A stretch of DNA of 64,000 nt from Lomentospora prolificans (GCA_029532625.1 JARFXM010000009.1:2232001-2296000), one strand, 5' to 3'. Positions 1-11,519 are shown, counted from the stretch's first letter. Notes: generated by a model not told the origin, from the sequence alone. Made by a program: numbers and translations.

Positions 1-1019
1 ATTACGAGGATTGGGATAGGCTATTAGTAGGCAGCGGGTCGACAAGGCGAGGCGCCGGAGAAGTCACGGAGCAACCCGGAAGGAAGCGGGGAATGAGCTA
101 CGGGACGAGGGGGCCGAGGAGGAAACCGAGCCAAGACGACCCGACCGTGATTCCGAGTACCCAGCCGATCGGATTTCTAGGCAAGTTGCCGTGGAAGATT
201 GGCGGTACGTTGCGATATAAACCGAGCGCTGCGGACCTACAAGAACATCCCGGACACCACGGAGAGCCTGACGAGAACGCACCCTTACTTAGAAGCGACG
301 CTGACGAATATAATCACTATGACGCCCACACTTCACGGAGGAAGCGAAGCGGCACGACAGGCTCCGGTGACACTTCGGATTCATATCGATCAAGAGGAGA
401 TTTGTTTCCCAGCGACGGCGAGGGCGAGGAAGACGCGATACCCCTTGATGACGAATTTACATTACCCTTGGATAGGGTTGATGACCGGGCCAGCAGCAGA
501 ACTAGGAGCAGCAAAGGAAAGAGGCCAGCCGGGAGCCGGCCAATATCGCGAACTGTTTCCAGGACGACCGTTGCTTCCGGCCATTCTGATTATTCGAGCC
601 GGCGAAGGAGTATGGATTCTATGAATGGAGCCCCAATCACCCCGTCCTTCGAGGACCTACGTTTCGAAGAAGAGCGAATCGCTCACCAAGAAGATGAGGA
701 AATCGAGAGAAAGCGTGTTGCCGCCGCCCAATTAGCCCACAAGCGAGGACTAGCTGGTGATGGCATCTCTACTAGCGCCGAATCTCGGAGGACGCCCTCG
801 CAGATACACGATGTTGAAGCGATTCCCGAGGCGGAAGAGCCGGTCTCTCTAGATGAAGGCGAAGACGCCACACAACAGGCCGCTGAAGAGGCCGAGACCC
901 GTGACACTGGCGCCAAGGACGTGGAGGGTGACACCAAGGAGGCACCCGAGCCTTCACCCTTACCAAAGTCACCACCTAACGGTGGTTTCATACCAGCGCG
1001 ATTGCCCATGTTTAAATGA
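1..1019 (+). CDS. 3' part of a gene cut by the left edge; product not recognised
   Basis: The frame ending at the TGA of 1017-1019 is open back to base 3, so the 308 residues from the ATG at 93 are probably the tail of a longer protein rather than a complete gene. The visible part is hydrophilic, rich in Ser, Arg, Asp and Glu, and has no membrane segment. At residues 61-66 (counted from the ATG at 93) it has ENAPLL, which fits the acidic di-leucine sorting signal [DE]xxxL[LI] used by AP-3/vacuolar cargo in fungi. It ends with a Pro-rich stretch and GGFIPARLPMFK. A cytosolic tail of a vacuolar or endosomal membrane protein would fit, but that is inference. The frame is clean and codon use is gene-like. 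A start at 93 remains possible. Confidence 0.6.
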   Translation, partial: YEDWDRLLVGSGSTRRGAGEVTEQPGRKRGMSYGTRGPRRKPSQDDPTVIPSTQPIGFLGKLPWKIGGTLRYKPSAADLQEHPGHHGEPDENAPLLRSDADEYNHYDAHTSRRKRSGTTGSGDTSDSYRSRGDLFPSDGEGEEDAIPLDDEFTLPLDRVDDRASSRTRSSKGKRPAGSRPISRTVSRTTVASGHSDYSSRRRSMDSMNGAPITPSFEDLRFEEERIAHQEDEEIERKRVAAAQLAHKRGLAGDGISTSAESRRTPSQIHDVEAIPEAEEPVSLDEGEDATQQAAEEAETRDTGAKDVEGDTKEAPEPSPLPKSPPNGGFIPARLPMFK

Positions 1020-1965
1020 ACCGAGCTCCTGGCAGAGGGTCCAGAGGTCCATGGATAGACGGATATGGGCGAATAGCATTGTTATTGTCTTGCGAGCGAG
1101 GGGACACTACTGCATTTCTTATTCACTTCTCGGACCTGTATCAGATTCTAACAACAACAACCCCACCTTTTTTTTTTCTTCTTTTCTTTCCCCTTTGGCG
1201 CAGTTCACTTCTGCTGGTGTTGGCGAGGAGCCGGAACGGACTTGTAATGATACCTAGATCACTGGCAGATCTTAGACGGATCCAATGAACGGAGCGAGTA
1301 TTATCGCTTGTGATGGAGGGATAGGTGGGCGAAAATAGAAGAACGGTGTCTCCCCAAAATAGCTAGTGTTGAATGCTCTCGCGTAGTCCCGTTTATTTTC
1401 GTTATCGAGAACCCAACGAACATGATGTAAATCAGCGAGATAATCCCATTTTCCCTAAATTTATTGGACCGGGTTATGGAGCTTGAGGGTTTCCCAGGGC
1501 CACCCTTACTTGTCTAGACGGCCGTCCCAAAACGTTGCAAGCGTGCAGCAATCGTTGCATTGCTGATGATTCAATGCGGGGGAAGGAGCGATCCAAGCTC
1601 TGCAGGCGTCGAGATGCCTCGGCATCTTCCCCGCAAAATGCGGAAGCTGGGCGTTAAAGGGTGCGTTTCGACTTGTTGGTAGCTCCATTTTCTTACCCCA
1701 GGATATCCACCTGCATCTGTCATTTTGGCTCCGGAAGCGTTGTGTTGATCGACTTGTTTAAATAGTTTCCAATTCCAATTCTTTTGCTCGAGCAGGAAAA
1801 AAGAAAAAAAGAAAGAGAAACTAAAAAGCCAGAATCAATCTTCTCTTCTAATTCGCTTAATCCGTAGCCTCTCGGCTGGCTTACCATTTTCTCTAATAAC
1901 ACTTGAGCCTCACCCTCACACATCTTCATACAACCAACCAATACGTATATCCGCATCCCCCCAAA
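1020..1965. other. Intergenic: 3' flank of the left-edge gene and promoter of the nitronate monooxygenase
   Basis: No coding sequence is supported. It holds a T/C-rich stretch near 1167-1195 and an A/G-rich tract near 1797-1825. The last ~100 bases are C- and A-rich, as in many fungal 5' leaders. An in-frame ATG at 1903 exists but has a worse context than the one at 1966. Confidence 0.6.
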
Positions 1966-3021
1966 ATGGCATCCCAAGGCCCCATCACCACCCCCCTCAC
2001 CACCCTCCTCGGCATCTCCCACCCCATCCTCCTAGCCGGCATGGCGCGCGTCTCGGGCGGCCGCCTCGCCGCGGCCGTCTCGAACGCGGGCGGGCTCGGC
2101 GTGATCGGAGGCTTCATGTACACGCCCGAGCAGCTCCGCGACATTATCGCCGAGATGAAGGCCAACTTTGCGCGCCCGGACCTGCCCTTTGGCGTGGACC
2201 TCGCTCTGCCGCAGGTGGGCGGCAACGCGCGCAAGACCAACCACGACTACACGGGCGGCAAGCTGGACGAGCTCATCGACATCACCATCGACTCCGGGGC
2301 CAAGCTGTTCGTGTGCGCTGTCGGCGTGCCGCCCAGGAGGATCATCGACAAGCTTCACGGCGCCGGCATCTTGGTCATGAACATGGTGGGACACCCCAAG
2401 CACGCCGTGAAGGCGCTGGAGCTGGGCGTCGACATTGTGTGCGCGCAGGGCGGCGAGGGTGGCGGCCACACGGGCTCGGTCGCAAACTCCATCCTCATCC
2501 CCGCCGTCGTGGACGTCGCGAGGCGGTACAAGCCCGCTATGCTCGGTGGCCGCACGGCGTTCGTAGTCGCGGCGGGCGGTATTTCGACGGGCCGCGCGCT
2601 GGCGTCGTCGCTTATGCAGGGCGCCGTGGGCGTGTGGGTTGGCACGCGGTTTGTGGCGTCCAAGGAGGCGGCGTGTAGCGAGGAGCACAAGAATGCCGTT
2701 GTGGACTGCACGTTGGATGATACGCAGACTACGCTCGTCATCTCGGGCCGGCCGTTGCGGATGAAGACGAACGATTACATTAAGAAATGGCATGCGCAGC
2801 CCCAGAAGATCAAGGAGCTGTGCGATAGTGGCATCGTGCCGCTCGAGCATGACTTGGACCAGGGCAACGATGTCGATTTGCCCCATCTTATGGGTCAGGT
2901 GGCGGGCATCATCAAGGAGGTCAAGAGCGCGGGTGAGATTGTGGATGAGATGGTGGATGAGGCGGTTGACATGTTGAAGCTTGGAGGGTCTTATCTTAAC
3001 GGCTCGAAGAGCAGGCTGTAA
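1966..3021 (+). CDS. FMN-dependent nitronate monooxygenase (2-nitropropane dioxygenase family), probably peroxisomal
   Basis: A single-exon gene of 351 residues. The family oxidises alkyl nitronates (such as propionate 3-nitronate) to carbonyl compounds and nitrite using FMN and O2. The N-terminus runs into the TIM-barrel start (LLGISHPILLAGMA, then SNAGGLGVIGG). The signature GGEGGGHTG carries the presumed catalytic His168, and a phosphate-binding AAGGIS segment follows. The protein ends in SKSRL; SRL fits the PTS1 consensus [SAC][KRH][LM], so peroxisomal import is predicted. I chose the ATG at 1966 for its CCAAAATGGC context and because the barrel begins right after it; an in-frame ATG at 1903 would add 21 unlike residues. 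Codons are strongly G/C-ending, which creates a long spurious antisense frame. Related fungal enzymes detoxify plant nitro-toxins; that role here is inference. Confidence 0.93.
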   Translation: MASQGPITTPLTTLLGISHPILLAGMARVSGGRLAAAVSNAGGLGVIGGFMYTPEQLRDIIAEMKANFARPDLPFGVDLALPQVGGNARKTNHDYTGGKLDELIDITIDSGAKLFVCAVGVPPRRIIDKLHGAGILVMNMVGHPKHAVKALELGVDIVCAQGGEGGGHTGSVANSILIPAVVDVARRYKPAMLGGRTAFVVAAGGISTGRALASSLMQGAVGVWVGTRFVASKEAACSEEHKNAVVDCTLDDTQTTLVISGRPLRMKTNDYIKKWHAQPQKIKELCDSGIVPLEHDLDQGNDVDLPHLMGQVAGIIKEVKSAGEIVDEMVDEAVDMLKLGGSYLNGSKSRL

Positions 3022-3601
3022 CTTTTCCAGGGGATTCAATTGGTTGTAGGGAGTCTGTATAGAATATAATATATCTTGAATGGGAAACTCATCGTATTAT
3101 GATCTTTGCGAATTTTGTAAGCCTGCGTTGCTGGGAACCAACCGGAGCAGGGTGCAGAGCCCCGAGTCAAACCAATATACTACGACTAACACCGCAGACC
3201 ATTGTATTACCTGGCCAATTTATTTTCGAGTCACTGGGAAAAAAAAATAATATACAACAATTAATCAATTATAAGCTAAAATAAACTGGAATCGTGCAAT
3301 ACCATGCTCGGTGACAGTCTGACAGCATTCATCTCCTACACGTCCATGCATCGATCATGGGCTCGCCCCATGCATCATCGTATGTGTATGGCACCAGCTG
3401 ACACCGGCTGCAAAATCGACCACTTCGCTTAGATGCTCGATACCACGCATACATTGTATTCCTGCAAAAATTTGGCCACAGTCGATCTCAACCCCATTCA
3501 CAGCCATCAGCACAATTCAAGCTCCCGCCGGCTGCAAACCCACCACAAACGGCCATCTCCCTCCCCAATCATCGGGCGCGAGACCAATTAAACCCTACAC
3601 G
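3022..3601. other. Intergenic: upstream region of MRPL34
   Basis: No gene is seen. An A/T-rich patch lies at about 3225-3290. The rest is plain promoter-like sequence leading to the start at 3602. Confidence 0.6.
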
Positions 3602-4075
3602 ATGATCCGCCAACCCCTCCTCCGCCTCGCCGCCAGCGCGACGGCGCGTCCTGTCCTCCCTACCACCATCCGCACCACCGCCAGGTAAGCCAGTTTCCTC
3701 ACCATTGGATGACAACACGACGCCGATAAACTCGACTAACGCAGGCGAACTAGATACTTCTCTTCCCTCCCAAGCCTCCGACCGTCCATTCTCCCCAACA
3801 CCGCCGCCATCGCCCGCCCGGCGCCCATCGCGCCACTTCCCACTTCGACCGCGACGGGTGCCTCGGCCCTCGATCTCGTGTCCCAGACTTCAATCTCGTG
3901 CCACCCAGCGTTCATGGCCGCGCAGGTGCGGTGCGGACCGCGAAACACTATGAACAGGAACTCGAGGTTGAAGAGGAAGAGGAAGCACGGTTTCCTATCG
4001 AGGATCAAGTCGAAGAATGGGAGAAAGACTTTGCTTAGGAGGAGGGAAAAGGGAAGGTGCCGATTGTCGAACTAA
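3602..4075 (+). CDS. MRPL34: Mitochondrial large-subunit ribosomal protein bL34m
   Basis: Two exons, 3602-3684 and 3754-4075, joined across a 69-base intron (GTAAGC donor, CTAAC branch at 3736-3740, TAG acceptor), give 134 residues. The C-terminal ~45 residues are the bL34 core: RNTMNRNSRLKRKRKHGFLS, then the Lys/Arg-rich KNGRKTLLRRREKGRCRLS, close to bacterial L34. The N-terminus (MIRQPLLRLAASATARPVL) is Arg/Ser/Ala-rich without acidic residues, a typical mitochondrial presequence. The protein would sit near the peptide exit region of the mitoribosome large subunit. An earlier acceptor at 3742-3744 would give the wrong frame, which settles the exon border. The fused frame reads smoothly, so I am confident of the gene and fairly confident of the N-terminus. 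Confidence 0.9.
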
Positions 4076-6688
4076 AACAACTACTGGATTGCGATGAAAT
4101 AGACGAGGACAGCCGGGGAGGAGGCTTAGAATCGCCGAGAACGCCACCACGTAGACGACGGGATCGTGGCGAGGCCGTCCCGAGCAACGGTGGGGATGTT
4201 CGTTGCTGGATGTATGAGTAGGTGTAGGGTTGGCATGGATAGAACTGGACCCTGGGCCATTGTGTACCTATACGAACTTACTAAAATACATATATCTTCT
4301 TTTTTTTCTTCCTTCGTCTCTAGGAGTTTGGCCCCCCCTCCCCTCTCTCCTTCCCCCAACATTGTCCGAGGCACATACATGACTCGACTCACTTCGTTAC
4401 GTCTTCTAGGCCAAATTGGTAGTAGGTTGCTCCTAAGTCCAGCCAAAGATGAGGCGATGCGGCGGCTGCAAAGCGGCAAACTCTTCTCGAGGCTTAGACA
4501 AGCTACCTTTGGTTCATTTTCCGGAGGTGTGTAAGGCGTGGTGGCATCAGGTGTAAGTCTAATCATGTGCTGACCGGTCCTGGGAATGAGGAAACCACCC
4601 TCCAGCATTCCTTCGGCGCGGCCGTAGCTGCCGGGTCGCCCTGCAGGAGAGCGGAAGCACTGCTATTCTCCGGCGTAAGCTGATGTGTTGACTTTTGTGG
4701 TTGCGAAGTCTCCAGCTTATCTCATCACATCAGAGCTGAGAAGGGTCGTCTTGCCGCTCAACTCCGGCTGTCCGGCGCAAGTGAACTTCGAGGGCGCGGA
4801 TACAGGCATGAGCTCTGAACGTATCAGTTCGATTTTATCACTAAAGATCGAGGCCGATTTTCGTAATTGCATTGAGGCTCCTGCTTAGGACACCTCGTCG
4901 CCATTACCATCCTCGTGTCCTAGCCTTGACGTTGCCCCTGTCACTGTCATGGGGTGTAAGCCATCATCATGTGTTCATGGCTCCTTTGATCGATTGAGAT
5001 TGGACTTGCTTTCTGCTCTTCCACCTGCCCACCCCAATTACATGCAGCCTCGTTACCACACGAGGTCAAGTTCTGGTTGAAGTACAGTCAACAGAACAAC
5101 AGCCTTGAGGTGATGATATTATTGAGCCATTCTCCGCTGGCGCGCCCTGCGATGGGTCTGTTTCTAGTGAGGAGAAAAGAGAGTCTGAGTCTAGGTCAAG
5201 ACTACTATAGGCATAGAGTAGCATCCGAAAACAGAACGGTTAAATGGTTTAACGTCGACAAGTCTTGGGCCATGAGCAGCCGAATTTTGAATTTTCCTAG
5301 GAAATAGACAAAGACACCCTAGGAATAGTACTTGTAAGTAGCCAGCATTCTCGCACCGCTCAGAATCTGGGCAGGCGCATTCGCCCGCAATATTCCGCTC
5401 GCTTGTTGGGAATTGATAGAATAGAAAAGGGAGCCAGAAGACGGCAGATCATTGATTGCACAATTCCATTACTACCGCATTCTTGTTCGCCCTCTTCCTG
5501 CCTCCTAAGGCAACCGATCTGAGAGTTGTTTGGTGGATTTGGTGTGGGTGTGGGTGTCCGGCGGTCGATCGCTGGCTGGCGGAGCCTGGTGCCCGATTCG
5601 GCAGCCAGAATCTTCTTCATTGGAACCCGAGAGGTCTGGCCACCACGCGCTATTCGTCCCTGGCCCCAATTTTGCTTTGGCAATTTGGTTGTATTCTTTA
5701 GTAGTATGCTGGCGCATTTCGACCACGGCCCTACTGATGAGGTTGCTTTGATGGCCAGTATGGCATGGGTCTGGCTGGCCCGAAGAAACCCCACCTACGA
5801 TGATAATGGCCAGCTGGAGTTCGTGCGCTCGACTCGTCCTATACACTTCTTTTCTTTTTTTCTTTTCTTTTTTTTTTCGTCAAGGTCATTTGCGCCAAAA
5901 TGCCAGCCCATGCTAAGGTAGTGGAAGTCGAAAGACTCCAAATGCCAGCGAGGCTGGAGCTGTCCACCGTCAAGAGCACACCCACCTTGCAAAGGGACCA
6001 AACACCTCAATAAGACAGTGACGCAGCCTTCGCGATCAATTCGTTCCTTGCGCAGCATGTTCGTCCCCTGCATCAGCCCGAGGGGCGCGATACAGAGCAG
6101 ATCCTACACGACAGGTGGTTCGTGGGAAGGAGGGGGCACCTGCTGATCCTTGTTCGCCAAGGATACCGATCTCGATCAGCAGAGCAGCACGGCACGAGTA
6201 GAATCCCAAAAGGATGATGATCGCTGATAAAAGCACGACGCCGGCATTCAACGAGATGGTCGGGGTTTCTGCGGGTAGCAGCCTATCAGAAAAGTTCCGT
6301 TTGATGGGTTAAAGGTGCCTTGGCTGGCTGAGACCCGCTGTCACGTCCAGCATCACATCCCGCGCCAATAACAGGGAGTTGACGACATCGATGGCACGCT
6401 CGCGGCCATCAAGTAACAGGGTTGCGAGCGGACGTCTGCCCGAGATAGTCCAGTTCATTGTGTTCTAGCACTGGAAGCTGACATTGCCCCACGGCCAGGC
6501 CCTTCTGGGGTCGACAATCGCGGATCACCGCTCTCTTTTTGGTTTTTGGCAGCTTGCTATATTGGAACTCACTCGGACCCCTCTTTCTAGTGCTCACAAG
6601 AGCCAGCTTTCTCCTCTTTAATATTTCCTTCCACCTCACTTGAGTGGAAGTAAGAAAAAAAAAAAAGGAAAAAAGGAAAAAAGGAAAA

Positions 6689-6721
<33 letters not shown>

Positions 6722-7650
6722 TAAAGGCCTAAACTAGGTTATCTCGTCCGAGTCTTCTTCTGACCGCCCACCACCGTTGCATGCCCAGGCGCAGAATGAC
6801 TCGCTCGGGATGCACGAGCCTTGCCAGTCTCTCGGTGGTATCCTCCGCTTTTTTCACCGTCCCGGCCTCTATAATACGTTTCTGCTATTGCCAGCAGCCA
6901 CAATACCCCGGATTGTTGGTCACGATGCACTGAGATGACCACCCACCAACTTTGCCGCTACCACTCTATATGCGGGGAACGAATAGAGAGGTGGGTGTGG
7001 GTTCGAGACCGGCGGTATCCCAAATTTCTGACCCGCCACCTGTAGACAGAGTTGTAGGAACAGCAAACTGATCTACTCCGCTAGAAGGACAGAGTGAAAA
7101 AGAGGGTAACGGGGGAACCAAGAAAAGAGCCCATACCATGCGACCCGCAAATGGCGTGCATTCACCATGCCCAATCCAGTTGTATGCTCCGTACCTGGGT
7201 GGTAAGCTGCGATAGCTCGACAGCTCGACAGTGACAAGTCCCGTCCACCTCATCGCTGCCCAGGGACGAAAGATCCCAAAGCGCCACACGGCGCTGAATG
7301 AGACATACTGCTTCTGGCCAACATGCCCGAAGCTCAGCGGCAAGAAGCAACGCCATGATATCTCCCCCCTTTTCTTTCACTCGCGCTCCTCCATGGCATC
7401 GGGGGTCGATGAAACGAGAGCGGCTAGAGAACGACTATATTAGGAGGTGTGTGTATCGCGCCTTTTTGCCCTCGAGGTCGTTGCTCTGTGTCCCAAGTCT
7501 CCATTCTCATCTTTGAAAGCCGGTGAACCTAGTGTGCGTCTCCTGGTTGTGAGATATTCAGTTGTCTCACATTGCCTTGCCCTCTTCGTACTTGACGGAA
7601 ACCCACGCCATCCTCCCCCCCCTCCTTTCTTTTTCTGCCATCTTGCCAAA
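4076..7650. other. 3.6 kb stretch with no supported gene
   Basis: Several short open frames occur on both strands, but none shows a recognisable domain, a consistent codon bias or splice sites joining frames. The stretch holds a long A/G homopurine tract at 6652-6720 and a T-rich tract near 5850-5880. The last part is the lipase promoter. At about 6995-7012 a GGTTCGAGACC string resembles a tRNA B box, but no A box or acceptor stem goes with it. Confidence 0.55.
6652..6720. repeat. Homopurine (A-rich, GGAAAA) low-complexity tract
   Basis: About 69 bases consist only of A with scattered single or paired G, including four spaced GG/G steps followed by long A runs. It is a simple-sequence tract, likely variable in length and liable to assembly error. 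Confidence 0.9.
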
Positions 7651-8891
7651 ATGGTGTCGCTCAAGCAGCTTGGCCTTTTCGTCGCCCTTGCTTCGGCCAC
7701 TCCTATTGACCTCCGTGCTCTCGAACGTCGTGGTATATATAAACTCTCCACATGAGACCCGCTCTCATCTTCTACCAAGGTGTCCGAGACTAACACCCGC
7801 CTCGCCGTAGATGTCTCGGCCACAGATCTCGCCAACTTCAAGTTCTGGGTCCAGTACTCTTCCGCTGCGTACTGCAACACTAATAATGCGGCTGGCTCTC
7901 TGGTGACTTGCGGTGCCAACTCGTGCCCCGACGTTCAGTCCAACAAGGCCACCATCGTCCGCACTATTGCGTAAGTGAGGGTCAAGCCGTCATTCTAAAA
8001 TGGTGGTGCGTTGATCCAGGCACCAAAGCTAACACAGATGCAGGGGCGCGAGCTCAGGCCTATCAGCCTTCGTCGCCGTCGATCCCGTGCAGAAGGCCGT
8101 CGTTCTATCTGTCAGGGGCAGCAGCAACATCCTGAACTGGATCACCAAGTATGTCACTTATACCCGTAACTCATACCAATCACGGTGTGACCCCGTGACT
8201 AACCGGTACACCCTCCTCTTCTCTTCACAGCCTCAACTTTGGCTTCACTGCCTGCCCATCAGGTTTCCCCTCTGGCTGCACCGCGCACGCTGGCTTCAAG
8301 GGTGCTTGGGACGAAATCTCCTCTGCCGTCGTCTCCGCCGTAAACAGCGGTCTCAGCAGCAACCCCTCTTACAAGGTCGTCGTGACTGGGCACTCCCTCG
8401 GCGGCGCCGTCGGCACCATCGCCGGCGCCCACCTCCGCAACGCCCTCTCCAAGCCCGTCGACATCTACACCTATGGCTCCCCCCGTGTTGGCAACGCCGT
8501 CTTCGCCAGCTACGTCAGCGGCCAGTCCGGCAGCCACTACCGCGTCACCCACGGTTCCGATCCCGTTCCCCGTCTCCCTCCCGCCGAATTCGGCTTCTAC
8601 CACACTACCCCCGAGTACTGGATCGCCGCCGGCGCCGCTGATGACGGCGTCTGGGCCGCCAACGAGATCTCCGTCTGTGTTGGCACCGACAACCGCTCCT
8701 GCAACGGTGGTACCTCCGGACTCAACGTCAACGCCCACACGAACTACTTCCAGTCTGTGGGAGGTTGCTCCGTCACCACAAGCAGTGTGGATGTTAACGT
8801 TGTCTCGGACGAGGCGCTCGCCGAGAGCTTCAGGATAGTTGCTCTCCTCGACCCGGAGTACGACGGGACGGTCGATGAAATCCAAGACTGA
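7651..8891 (+). CDS. Secreted class-3 lipase (Thermomyces lanuginosus lipase-like)
   Basis: Four exons, 7651-7732, 7811-7970, 8044-8148 and 8231-8891, give 335 residues. The product is an extracellular triacylglycerol lipase of the alpha/beta-hydrolase class 3 family. A signal peptide (about residues 1-16, VALASA end) is followed by a short propeptide ending ERR, after which the mature chain starts DVSATDLANF, matching the layout of the Thermomyces enzyme with its RR-type processing site. The nucleophile is Ser171 in GHSLGG, with Asp226 in GSDPVP and His285 in NAHTNYF. The spacing of 55 and 59 residues is close to that of the known triad. The FVAV...VLSVRGSSN strand region and Cys residues for disulfides are present. 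All introns have GTATAT/GTAAGT/GTATGT donors and YAG acceptors. Neighbours suggest no pathway. It may also act as a feruloyl-esterase-like enzyme. Confidence 0.93.
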
Positions 8892-9426
8892 ATAGTCGTT
8901 ATCCGGGATAAATTTTGTATCACCTTTCGCTTTTATTCTTCTTTTTCCATTTTTGGGTATCGGAGTAGTGTTGGACCTAAACGAAAAGATCTTGACAGAA
9001 GCATCCCGGAATTGCGTATTCCAAGGGGTCGGGTATGCGATGACAGAATGTGTTCTTGGATAGAAGCGGATGAGCGTCGGTGCAAATCTGGGCATGAACA
9101 AACGTCTTGGACGATGATGTTTTAACTGAAGACATTGGTTACATTATACCCGTAAAACGAGTGATACCAGCCAATATTGGTGATAAACTACCTAAGGGGA
9201 AGAAACTCGGAAAAGGACCACAGTACTGGTAGGATAAGTCATATAATGCGATGTGGGGACAATAAATCGAGAGTAAGGTTAGAAGAATTTGGATGTTAGT
9301 GTACAAAGTAGCAATGCGTCGCGTTCCTACGAATCATCAGTCATAACTAGAAAAGAGAAGCTGGTCTGTCAAGTACGCCACGCCCGTAACCCCGTAAATC
9401 ATAAAATAACGTTTGTGGGATGGCAT
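8892..9426. other. Convergent intergenic region between lipase and RAD7
   Basis: This holds the two 3' flanks only; the genes run toward each other. No coding sequence is seen. A T-rich stretch near 8930-8955 may be part of the lipase 3' end signal. Confidence 0.6.
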
Positions 9427-11519
9427 CTAGAAGTAGTCCTCCTCACCCTCGATGATCATGCCCCGAACATTGGGAACTCCAATCAGCAATTTCCCGCGGG
9501 GAACCTTGACCAGACCTCTGACGAGCATGCAGCCAAAGACGACGAGCTCCTTGAGGGCGGGGCAAGCCTTGAAGATACCTTCAATAATATAGTCCGTGAC
9601 TGTTCCGCAAAAAGAGACCTCGAGATATTCGAGTTTTGGGTAAACGATCCCCTCCCTAAAGACTTCTTCGAAGGTCTCGGCCGAAATATATCGTGCGGAG
9701 TCGAGGTTGAGGTACCGAATAAGTTCTCCACTATGGTTCATCAGTGCCTTCAGGGCATTGGAACCGAATCCAATCCCAGATTCGGGGTTTCGGGCCTCGG
9801 TAGCGTCCATGTGCCGGCACTTGGAAAGGTCGACATATTCGAGGGCAGGATTGGCCCAGCCAGTAAACATGTTAGCAAAGCCCTCGTCGGTGAAATAACT
9901 GCATTCTGTAAGCCGAAGCTTGACTAGATTCCGACAGGTGTCGTGGATAGCGCACAGCAAGTCATCATTGCAGTTGAGAGCGCGGCGGAATGAAAGGGTC
10001 TTCAAGTTCTTTCCGATGTGAGGAACCAACTCCTCACAAGCGCCCTCAATAATTTTATCGTTCAGTTGTAAACTGAGATGCTCGATATTCTTTAGTCCAC
10101 TTAGAATCGCAATTCCCTTAGATGATAGCCGTGCGATGTGTTGTAGACTTAGACTCTTCAACTGTGGGCAATACTTGACCACAGCAGCAAGCACATCCTC
10201 ACCAAAACTTTTGTCCGTGAAGTGAACTTTGAGCGTGTTCAAGTGCGTTCCCTTGGCCGCAAGGAATTCGACCCAAGCCTTGTCGCTGATGAGGTTTGAC
10301 CCGTGGATGGAAATGTGCTCAGGTGTAGTGTGCCGGGACACAAGATAGCTCAAAACACTGTCATTGAAATGAATACCATTTCGGAACTTAAGAAGGCGCA
10401 AGTTCTGACAGATGGAGAAACAACTAATGAAGTCCTCTTCTGTGAGTTTTGCGGCATCATAAATTTTGAGCTCTTCAGTCGAAGGCTGTAGGAATAGAGT
10501 GAGGGTTCCGGAATCAACAAGGCGCCGCTTCGATAGCCGTTTTGCAACCTTGTCAACTAAATGTGGGGCCATATCGCCCAATGACTCCACCATGTCAACA
10601 TTCCGAGCTAGAGTTTCGACGCAAAGAGTAGTGAGGCTCTTGGCGCCAATTTTGAAGGTTCCGCTCATGATTTGGCTTTTCATTTGACGCCTCTTCCCAA
10701 GCGCTTTCATCGACGGCTTTGGCTTCGGCAAGGGCTTCTTAGGTTCTGGCTTCTTGTCTCCCTTCATGACGCGGCCACAGTCGGCGCATAGAAGACCACC
10801 GTTCGGTCCAGTTTTTGTGTATGGTGTGATTGTGAACTTCTTAAGGCACAATTCACAATGGTCGACCTGTCCCGCCCGAGATCTTAACATACTCATAAAG
10901 TCTTTGACCGAATCGTCGCCATCGCTAAAGGCGTCGGATTTGTCATCAGATCGCTTCCGTTTCTGCGGCTTTTTAACTGGAGGGGATGGCTTTTTCACAG
11001 GCGTCGACTTCTTAGAAGCAGCTTTCTTAGCCCTGCGAGTCGGCCTTGCAAGAGGTTCGTCCTCTCCTTCATCACCGTCCCCATCTTGGCCGTTAGCGAC
11101 GGGAGCGGAGGGGTTAGACTCATCACCGTTAGCCGTCTCATCCCCCGAGCCATTCTCATTTCCAGAGGGAGGAGAATCGGCACGGGTCGCACGACCACGC
11201 CCGGGGCCCTGACGCTGGAGATTACGTCGTATGTGGCGAGACGATATATTATACGTCTAAAAATAGAGCATGTTAACAATCGCCCCGGAGATCTCGTTTC
11301 TCGATACATACAGATAAGAAATCCGAAAGGGCAGTACGCCTAATACGGCACAATGGAGTTAGCAACCTTTTGTCAGGGCGATGCACCTAGAGATTTGAAC
11401 ACTTACGGTCCTGTGATGTTCTCCCTCTCGCTTGCTTGCCGGCCTCGGCGGCCCTGGCCCCTACCAGGTTGGCTGGTATCTTGACCATTAGCCCCTCCCT
11501 GGTTGCCTTGTTCTGCCAT
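9427..11519 (-). CDS. RAD7: DNA repair protein Rad7, leucine-rich repeat subunit of the global-genome NER complex
   Basis: Three exons on the minus strand, 11519-11407, 11339-11312 and 11256-9427, give 656 residues. With Rad16, Rad7 forms the complex that opens damage recognition to non-transcribed DNA; it also links to an elongin-type ubiquitin ligase. The N-terminus is Gly/Gln/Arg-rich (MAEQGNQGGANGQ), followed by the conserved TALSDFL segment, which is built partly by a 28-base microexon. A Lys-rich region follows, then a four-Cys metal site (C181-x2-C184, C204-x2-C207), then a long run of leucine-rich repeats to near the C-terminus (for example LKSLSLQHI, LEYVDLSKCRHMD, LEYLEVSFCG). Splice sites are GTAAGT and GTATGT donors with TAG acceptors, and all phases agree. 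The gene is divergent from RAD16, its known partner. Confidence 0.9.

Noticed and set aside
2032..3039. 335-residue minus-strand frame opposite the nitronate monooxygenase
   Set aside because: It is a by-product of G/C-ending codons on the plus strand; its protein is Arg/His-rich without any domain, while the plus strand has full family motifs.
6995..7012. Possible tRNA from a GGTTCGAGACC string
   Set aside because: No A box at the right distance upstream and no acceptor or T stem pairing.
8259..9101. 280-residue minus-strand frame opposite the lipase
   Set aside because: Val/Gly/Asp-rich shadow of a GC-rich exon; the lipase triad and splice sites are on the plus strand.
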